Source of the DNA: Pseudofabraea citricarpa | Lineage: Eukaryota > Ascomycota > Leotiomycetes > Helotiales > Dermateaceae | Assembly (NCBI GenBank): GCA_029641185.1 | Contig: JAPWGK010000009.1 | Coordinates: forward strand, 1,438,501-1,502,500 | Direction of reading: 5' to 3' | Length of the DNA stretch: 64,000 nucleotides | Part shown: one piece after another, positions 56,801-64,000 of the stretch | How positions within the stretch are numbered: position 1 is the first letter of the stretch | Layout: the number at the start of each line of letters is the position of its first letter | The notes under the pieces: model-generated | Database searches by the model: none | Seen by the model: the letters and a program-made list of their open reading frames with translations, nothing else | What the model was told of the DNA's origin: nothing | Made by a program: the position numbers and the translations under genes

Positions 56801-58540
56801 TCGGTGGCCGCTTTATACTGATACGGGCTTTGTGCTTCGTAGTAACTGTATGCTTCTGAGTAGGTTAGTTATGCTTTATGGTAACTAATCGCTCTATAGC
56901 TACTAAGTGCCTTGAATCCACCCAACTGGCTTATAATGTTTATCTGTAAAACAACCAATTGCTCCGTGGTGATGAGATGTTTCCAAGCAACAAAGAAGAG
57001 ATCATCAAATGCTTCAAAGATAAAGCAGCTGGCCTGGTATGCCCCTTTTTCGATTTGATATTATTGCCGTTCACCGCCTGGCTTCGCACCACCAGTGGGA
57101 TGCTACCGTATGCTACCGTATGCTACCGTATGCCACCGTACTCCAGTCTCCAGTTTCCAGTCTCCAGCAACAGAAAAGGTCCCTGAAACAGTGCCCCAAG
57201 ATTCTCATTCAGGCTAGACGGGATGCCTCCAGCCGGCTCTAGTGATGGCGGCGACTTAGTTCTGAGTAGTCGAGTGACAGCAATTTAAAGACCAGACTAT
57301 CCCACATCTGCTCATGTATCTAGGAGACTTTGCTTAGGCTAAACAGCTGGGCGGATTTCATATAGAGTTGACTTGTTAATGAAGTATTCTATGGCTTGCA
57401 TAGTCATGACTGCTCATATCCCATGCCCCCAATTGGGATCTTCATGCCCCTCCCGGAGTAAACACACCGAACCAGTGCGGCTTGCGATAGCTTCAGGGGA
57501 AAGCAAAGTCAAAAGAGAGTAGTTAGTGACGCTGCCGGTAATCAGATGAAGATGAAGCAGGACGTGTAACGGTTGCCAAAGTTCAGACGGGGAAGAGAAG
57601 GAAAGGCAAGGCGATGGGGAGTCCTCCTCCACCCACCCCCCTGACCACTAGACGACTTCTGCTACTACAGCGTCTACTACCTCTCGACTCTCGAGTGATT
57701 TGACTCCTCGTACTTTCACCACCCTCCAGACTCCAGAGTCCACTCACCTCTGGCTTCTCCTGGCAGACCAACACCATTCTGAACACACTCGACGATCTTG
57801 CGACATCGAGAAGACCCTTTTGGGTGCAAGATCTTCTGGTGCTTCGGACTTGCCTGGCAAAGAGGTTCGACACCCGCGATAAGGATTCCCCCCAAGGCTC
57901 AAGCTCAAGGACAGGGACAGGGACAGGCTCCACGGCGCGTTGCACCAAACCTGCCCCAATCTGCACAGTGCACAGTGCAGTGCAGTGCAGTGCTGCATAC
58001 GGAGGCATTGAAAAAACAACCTCTGAGTCGCCGCCGTACTGTACGCGGACAAGTACAAAGGACAAGTGCAATTCATAATAATACGACGGAGGTATAACCT
58101 GCCCTGACCTGACCTTACCGCTCGCTGGTCTACATTCCAACGACCCTGTACCTGAACTCTACACAAACACGACGAACGCCATCCTCTCCCACCAGCGGCA
58201 TCTAGTTCTTCACCTCCAGCCTGTCCCCAAAACCCTATTTCTGCATACGTCCTCGCTCTCCATACCCCCACATCCCAATTGCGAATACACAACCGTCCAC
58301 GGCATTTTGCTCTCCAGACCGGCACACCATCTCTGCTGCTTGCGTCCGACTTTTGCATCTTCTCCACTGTCAGCCCTTTTCGCATTTTCTACTTCTTCGT
58401 CTTGGATCTTGGATACGACTTCAGTCAAAACAAAGCATCTGCTAGTCTTCGATGCAGTGCTAGAGGAGGAACGTGAACTTTACGCACGGCAACTCTGCCC
58501 CACTGGTTGATTCTGACGCGCTGCAGATTTTTGGCATGCC
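53854..58540. other. Largest unique gene-free stretch (4.7 kb)
   Basis: No gene is supported between the TRAPPC13 stop and the DENN gene start. Open frames are short, mutually overlapping and without motifs. Visible elements are a GTACATG-GTTAA-CATGTAC palindrome at 54864-54882, seven CAG-type triplets near 56706-56727, a 10-base tandem repeat at 57101-57140, CTCCAGT-type repeats at 57141-57168, and GGGACA/GTGCA repeats near 57910-57990. The last kilobase is C/T-rich and may be a long DENN leader. Confidence 0.5.
57101..57140. repeat. Four tandem 10-base repeats
   Basis: Three perfect copies of TGCTACCGTA followed by TGCCACCGTA, then a CTCCAGT-rich run up to about 57168. It lies 1.4 kb upstream of the DENN gene, inside the gene-free stretch. 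Confidence 0.92.
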
Positions 58541-61500
58541 ATGGACTCCAGCTCTGCTCCTCTGGCCGATTACTTTTGGATCGCTGGTGTAGATTCTTTA
58601 TCATATGGAGAGGACTTCTCTTCGAACCCACGAGACAAGACGAGCAATGGCGCACCTCCGTCTCCGAATGTCGAGGCAACGATAGAGGAAGGCAGTGAGC
58701 CAGATACAAGCCCGGTGACGAGCAATGGCACATCACATACAGCTGCCCGACATTCTCGCAATAACTCATGGAATCGCCTCAGCAAATTATCGAACGATGC
58801 GCGGAACTCGATACAGACCCTCGACGAGCTCGACCATACAAACAGTAATCGGAGTAGTGTCACAATTAAGGCTGGACAGACAAATGGCAATGGGTCATCG
58901 CTCTTTGCAGACTTTGACTTTGACAAGGCGCTTTTCAAGTTTGCGAACGAGAGAGAGAATTTTCTGGACGATTTGAGCTTCAGCGCAGGAGCCCCAGTAC
59001 AAAATAGACCTCCCATGACCAATCCCAAAGCCGAACGATTACGATATGACGATGGCGAAGGACCTAGCTCGAGCTTAGGGAGAAAGAGTCCTCTGCGGAG
59101 TGTAGGGGGGAGTATTAGAAGGAAAATAAGTTTTCGAGATATGAATAGCATGAAGAGACAACCTTCCTCAGTCAACAGAGCAAGTGAGTACATGCAACCC
59201 TGGCATACTTCTGCAGAAGGAAAAGGCCCTCTTGATGGGCGGAGAAGCGTAAAAACATTTTTGGTGCCGAGATACTAATTAATCCTGCGAAATAGCTTCT
59301 GTGCGAACATCAAGACGCATGAGCAACTACAATTCTGTCATACCTCCCCCAGAACCCCTGAATGCCGATCCCGATATGCATCCTCTAAAGCGACGATTTG
59401 AGCCAGTCTTACTCGATAGGTACCCCCCGAAGGGCTCAGTAGACGAGGCGAAGAGGAGAGGACGATTTCCCGATTATGTGCCTATGTTTGCATTTCCAAA
59501 TGATATAAATATTGTGTCTTCCGACGAGCGGCCTCGATCGACCTGGCATGGATTTGCTATGACCTCGGATGATAACTCGAAGATTTATGGAATTACGGTG
59601 ATAGTTTGGATGCCTTTAAACCAAGACGCTGCAGCGAATGTGGAAAGAAGATGCGAGCAATGGCGACAGGCGCATATGTCAAACGAGGAACGAGAACTTG
59701 CTGCAAGCTTGGGAGAAAGATTGGCAATGGAAAGGGCCAACTTATCACAATTATTAGCAAAATTACCTAGCGCCGTGTCTGGATCGGCTGCCAGAGAATC
59801 ATTGGAGGAGCAAATTAGTGCAGTGGAAGAGAAGATCGGGCTCATGACTGATATGTTACGACCTGTACGACACGGTGCTGCTGCAAAGATCGATGGCTTA
59901 ACAGATGGAGAGACTGGGCTTTGGACACCAAGAGCCTATGGAATCTTAGGAAGAGATGCAAGCATGACGAGTTTTTGGAAAGAGTGGTTAAGAGCTGTAG
60001 TGGTCCCCATGACCGACGGAGCAATACTTAGAGTCCCAGCGAGTTCACCGAGGGTTGGCAGGTGGCAGCCTTTAGAACGATACGTTGTTAATTTGTGTAC
60101 CGAGGCATTTACTCCGATATCTTCTGTTACGCAAGTCGAGCTCGCAGTACGGGAATTACGACTCTTCGCCAGAAAAGAAGCCGCCAATGAACTTCCCGAA
60201 TCTCGGAATACGGACCTTTACGCACTGTTCAGAGCCCTGACACTACCAAATATTGTTGCTTTGCTTGAGTTTGCGCTGTCAGAGTCAAGAATCATTTTCT
60301 TATCATCTCATACAGCGATGCTCCACCTCGCGAGTAAAGCCCTCGCCAGTTTACTCTACCCATTTAAGTGGGCAAGCATATTCATACCAGTGCTTCCGGC
60401 CAGGCTCCTGTCAGCCCTCGAAGCACCTTGTCCTTACATTGTAGGGATTGAAAGAAGATACGAGAATATTGAACTTCCTGATGAAGATTATGTGTTGGTT
60501 GATCTAGACCAGGACATCATAGAATCGACATCTGCTCCCATACCATTGCCAAAACAACAGCGAAGAAAGCTAGTCGCGCTACTTCAACTCGCCGCACCGC
60601 ATCATAATAGTCGAGGAGTCGCCGTTGGACCACCACCTTATGCAATCGAGACTTTCCCCTACGATGCTTTCTCGTCAGAAAATCCTACATTATTTACCCA
60701 GAACGCTGCCAAGAGTACCCTAGGAAGATATGTTAGCCAGAATTCGACCGCCTTTGGGGAACCGGATGAGCATTCGGCATCAAAGGTAACTTCTGTCTTC
60801 AATGCATTCTTACAATCTAAGAACGACCATACACGTGTCGAACGTCCTTCGACAAGTAGATCAAGCAAAGCAAGTCCTCCCGCTTCATTATCACCTGTCT
60901 CTGGCCATTACCCTGTATTCCCCTCCACACCCACCACACCCGTTTCCCGAAATGACTCTGGATTTGCACTTACAACTACTTTGAGAGAAAAGAGGTCCGG
61001 CCACTTTGATGCTGTTTCGAGAAGAAGTTCATCCTTTGGTATGGAACGCGCACCAACACTCCGTAAGCCAAATGTGCCATTTACCAACGGCCATGCTTCG
61101 AGTCTTTCAACTTCGGCTCTATCCATTGGAGACGCCAAATCCACTTATGGATATGCCCCTTCTACATATGCTGCCTCTACCTTAGCCGCGTCGACAATAA
61201 TGCCTAACATGCTCATGCAACCAGTACGAAATACTGACACTACCATATGGGTTGAAGGTCATTGCTTCGTGCTGCACCTCCACGACAACTCCTCAGTTTG
61301 CTCTATTTGTGAAGACAGATCAGAAGGAGACGGGATTTACAAATGCAGTAGCTGTTCTACGATATCCCATGGTCGCTGCTTGGGTCAAGCGTCCCTTGTT
61401 TGTCCTGCAGCTTTTCATCCGGATCGTGTGAGAGCAGCTTTTGTGCGATGTTTTGCTAGTCTACTTTTCACATACCGCAAGTATCTGAATAGACCGTCAC

Positions 61501-62066
61501 GGGAACAGAAGATTAGTGGCCAGATTTACGGCTTCGATATGGATGGATTCGTGAGGAGCTTGCCAAGTGAACATCAAGAGTATATATCGATGCTAAAGCA
61601 AACTCAAGGTAATTCCAAAGCTCTTACCATGCAAGTGCAAGCTCGCTAACAAAAAGAACCAGCATTCAATGAATTCATCCATGAGCGAGAATCAACCAAC
61701 GCCAATGACCCCGGCATCCTCCTCTTCGACTCCATCATTTTAGCCAAGCGAGCTCGTGGCCGTTCCTCCTTTTCATCAAAACCTCTCTCCATTTTCTCTT
61801 CACGTTCCAGCTCGCGCCAGATCTCTCATCTCGAGGACACTTCAGATCATCTGTGGCGATCAGCAGCAGTACCTACACCCAGTGCCAAATTTCCTCCCGG
61901 CGCCGACTATCGCAGCGTCGTGAGCCGGATTCCAGCTCAGCTCGATCCAAGCTTGATGAAGGAGCCACGCACAATCCAAGGTATCCCGCGGATCGATGGA
62001 CCCGGCAAACGAGTCGGCAGGAAAGCAGTCCCCAGTATGCTGGGGACCAGTGGCAACAAGAAATAA
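58541..62066 (+). CDS. DENN-domain protein with a C1-like zinc finger
   Basis: A 1119-residue protein with uDENN, cDENN and dDENN modules. DENN proteins are exchange factors for Rab GTPases; which Rab is used here is not known. Exons are 58541-59183, 59296-61608 and 61663-62066. The first 240 residues are Ser/Asn-rich. The uDENN module begins near PLKRRFEPVLLDRYPPKG, with YVPMFAFPNDINIVSSDERP. A helical insert follows (ANVERRCEQWRQAHMSNEER). cDENN includes ALTLPNIVALLEFALSESRI and KWASIFIPVLPARLLSALEA; LVDLDQDII and the C-terminal helices belong to dDENN. A C1-type finger interrupts the dDENN part: GHCFVLH, then CSICEDRS, CSSCSTISHGRC, C. The last exon gives the final helix and a basic tail. 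The introns at 59184 and 61609 restore the frame. Confidence 0.9.
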
Positions 62067-63321
62067 TCAGGATAGTAGCACTTTTGTTTTTGAAAATGGA
62101 TAGGATATTTGTGTGTTTTTTGTGTAAGATTAGGATACCTTCTTAAGAAGAAACGCGGAGCAAGCAGTAAAATTCACGGGTTGGAGCATAGCGAGGATTG
62201 TTTGATTGAAAGCAAAGCAAAGCAAAAAGTTGAGACTTGGGAAGAAACGCGCTGCATGGATTGGAGGAAAAGTAAGGCACAGCAGAGCAGAGCTGGGGGA
62301 AAGCGAAGCAAAGCAAAGCATAGGAGTTTCTTTTCTCTACGTTCCTTGGACATTACTTAGTCGGGCCCCAGGTTGGGGTTTCATCTTCCTACCCTCTTTT
62401 CTTTTTCTTTTTTTTCAAAGAAGAAAAAAAAAACACCATTTAATTTTTTGTTGATATATCATCAAGTCCGTGTCGTCTTTGTCTCACATATTTTTGCTGA
62501 TTCGTTGGGCTGTTGACTTATTTGCCCTGACTGACTGATTACAAAGGAATGGCACGTAGATTAGGGATAAGTTGTATACCTGCCTACCTGGGTAGGTGTG
62601 TAAATAAGGTTTTCCATTTTTTTCTCTTCTGTCTCGATGATAATTCATGCCTGCATACATGTGATGCATGACAGTAGTTACGGGGTCGTGGTACCCAATA
62701 GAGGAGCGAGGAATGTCAGTATCCTTTTTGCTTTCCTTTTTTGCAATCAATGCATGCATACTTCATGCACGCGCTCGAGCGAGCAGATATTTGCAAGGGT
62801 TTATGGAAGGAATGTCTCGGAATCTCGATTTTTATCGGCTTTGGGCCGGTGCCCGACGAAGGGAGGCTATTTTATCCTATTCGTCGCTTATTTTCTCGGT
62901 CAATTGATTTGCATCAAGGTACGCAGTATTGATCGTGAGAGACGTACAGTAGCGTGCCTGAGGATGCACGATGAATAGAAGAGAGAGGTGATTATTGGGC
63001 ACTGCCAAGAAGGTGCTGCATAGGTTTGCATATAGAAGAGGTTGGTAAAAGTTTGATTTCTCTCCACTTCATTCAGACCGGAAACAGTCACATCAGACCA
63101 TGTCATCTATCTCATGATCATCCTCCCTCAAATGAAAGCAAAGATGTGCGTCGCTGGAGAACAAGAGAAGGGTACGAGATTATCCTGTCGTAAAAACGCC
63201 ATGCCATCAAATTCCCCCATAAAACTTCGAGAGAATATAAAACAGGATCATCCCAGGATCCATAGTACCGACCCATGCACGCAATGCTTTTGCTTCTCAT
63301 CACCAACAAATGGAAGGGTTA
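62067..63321. other. Intergenic region between convergent genes
   Basis: No gene is supported. AGCAAAGC-type repeats lie at about 62208-62226 and 62299-62322, and an A/T homopolymer-rich part at 62395-62445. It holds the 3' flanks of the DENN and Mtr4 genes. Confidence 0.45.
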
Positions 63322-64000
63322 CTACAAGTACAAACTCTGTGCGGAAACGATATCTCTACGGATCTTGGCAAGCGACTCTTCGAATCGAGTAGCGAGCTCG
63401 TCAGATCCCATTACCTTAGCTGCCTGTGCCATCTGTCGAAGAAGTTCCTCAAGTCGGCGGAAAAGACGGATAAGGGAACCTTCGTAAACATCGGTCATCT
63501 TGCAAATCTCTGCGAAGCTCTTGCCTGTTGCCCAAGAAAGAACAACTTCCATGAGTTCGTACTTGAAAGCCTGAACATACTCTTCTTCGTTGACATTCAG
63601 TTTGCTTTCTTGACTGACTTTGGCGATAATCCGAGCTTGAGCTTGGATCTCACGGAAAGGCTTTGCTAGTTCTTCTTTTAGAGGTGGGCATTGACTCTTC
63701 TCCTCGAAGATAAAGCACGAAAGAACGGCCGCGATGAGTTCAGGACTGAGTTCGTTGAAGAAGCGGTTGAATAGAAGTTCAGATAGAAGAAGCTCGTGAC
63801 CATCGCCAGTAGATGAAATCTCACAAGCGACTCGAGCCTTCAACTGAACGACTTCTTGATCATTTATAAAATCAAGACGACGAAGAACACGCTTCCGTGA
63901 CTTGAGTTCGTCAAGTTGCATGATGCTCAATGCAGCTGAAATTGACTTTTTCTTCTCTTTAATCTTCTTGCCGAGTTCCATCTTGACAGAGTATTGGTTG
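63322..64000 (-). CDS. mtr4: Mtr4/Dob1 RNA helicase, C-terminal part (cut by window end)
   Basis: This is the last 225 residues or so of the Ski2-like DExH helicase Mtr4, the nuclear exosome co-factor of the TRAMP complex. The helicase core and the arch lie outside the window. What is visible is the end of the coiled linker (KIKEKKKSISAALSIMQLDE), the conserved LKSRKRVLRRLDFINDQEVV and the DSHCT domain: LKARVACEISSTGDGHELLL, SELLFNRFFNELSPELIAAV, then YELMEVVLSWATGKSFAEIC and TDVYEGSLIRLFRRLEELLR. It ends with the usual AKIRRDIVSAQSLYL. The frame is open to base 64000. No intron is seen in this part. Confidence 0.96.
   Translation of the reverse strand, partial: NQYSVKMELGKKIKEKKKSISAALSIMQLDELKSRKRVLRRLDFINDQEVVQLKARVACEISSTGDGHELLLSELLFNRFFNELSPELIAAVLSCFIFEEKSQCPPLKEELAKPFREIQAQARIIAKVSQESKLNVNEEEYVQAFKYELMEVVLSWATGKSFAEICKMTDVYEGSLIRLFRRLEELLRQMAQAAKVMGSDELATRFEESLAKIRRDIVSAQSLYL

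Noticed and set aside
57855..57875. tRNA B-box-like word GGTTCGACAC
   Set aside because: No matching A box, anticodon arm or acceptor stem around it.
57583..58385. Two overlapping minus-strand frames of 185 and 213 codons
   Set aside because: They are opposite to the C/T-rich leader of the DENN gene and overlap in different phases; text such as repeated VPVPVLELE comes from short tandem repeats.

Overview
The window is nuclear DNA of a filamentous ascomycete, most likely of the Leotiomycetes type (the class is inference). The evidence is many introns of 45-90 bases with GT..CTAAC/CTGAC..AG signals, compact genes, a type of vacuolar/secreted proteins and fungal-only families, and an AT-rich island that looks like repeat-induced point mutation. 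No rRNA, tRNA or CRISPR was seen.

Layout. 0-5.5 kb: a secreted cupredoxin (-) and the SMN protein (-). 7.5-9.1 kb: a Nop15-type nucleolar RRM protein (+). 12-14 kb: a Rud3-type golgin (+) with an in-frame stop just after its Arf-binding domain. 14.4-16.6 kb: an orphan Pro/Ser-rich protein (+) and a DUF3984-like protein (-). 17-21.2 kb: Elongator subunit Elp1 (+). 21.4-22.5 kb: mitochondrial ribosomal protein uL24m (-). 24.2-25.2 kb: the Rho1 GTPase (+). 25.2-31.5 kb: a gene-free accessory stretch with an AT-rich RIP-like island and three different back-to-back tandem arrays, ending at an orphan acidic gene (31.6-32.6 kb). 32.8-36.9 kb: an amino-acid transporter and a GPI-type aspartic protease (both -). 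39-42.7 kb: a PPTA-repeat protein (-) divergent from GET1 (+), then a conserved membrane protein (+). 43.3-44.5 kb: ornithine carbamoyltransferase (-). 45.2-48.0 kb: a large Tag1-like vacuolar membrane protein (+). 48.4-49.4 kb: the acetolactate synthase regulatory subunit (-). 49.8-51.8 kb: a ten-exon KH-domain protein (+). 52-53.9 kb: a SET-domain protein (-) divergent from TRAPPC13 (+). 58.5-62.1 kb: a DENN-domain protein (+). 63.3 kb to the end: the C-terminal part of the Mtr4 helicase (-), running off the window.

The genes are mainly housekeeping: RNA biogenesis (SMN, Nop15, KH protein, Mtr4), membrane traffic (golgin, TRAPPC13, DENN, Get1, Rho1), tRNA modification (Elp1), mitochondrial translation, and amino-acid synthesis and storage (OTC, Ilv6, vacuolar transporter). 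They do not form a metabolic cluster. All splice models were assembled by eye and each was checked to keep one open frame. The most unusual items are the triple tandem-repeat block beside the RIP-like island, the nonsense codon in the golgin, and a GC-AG intron in TRAPPC13.
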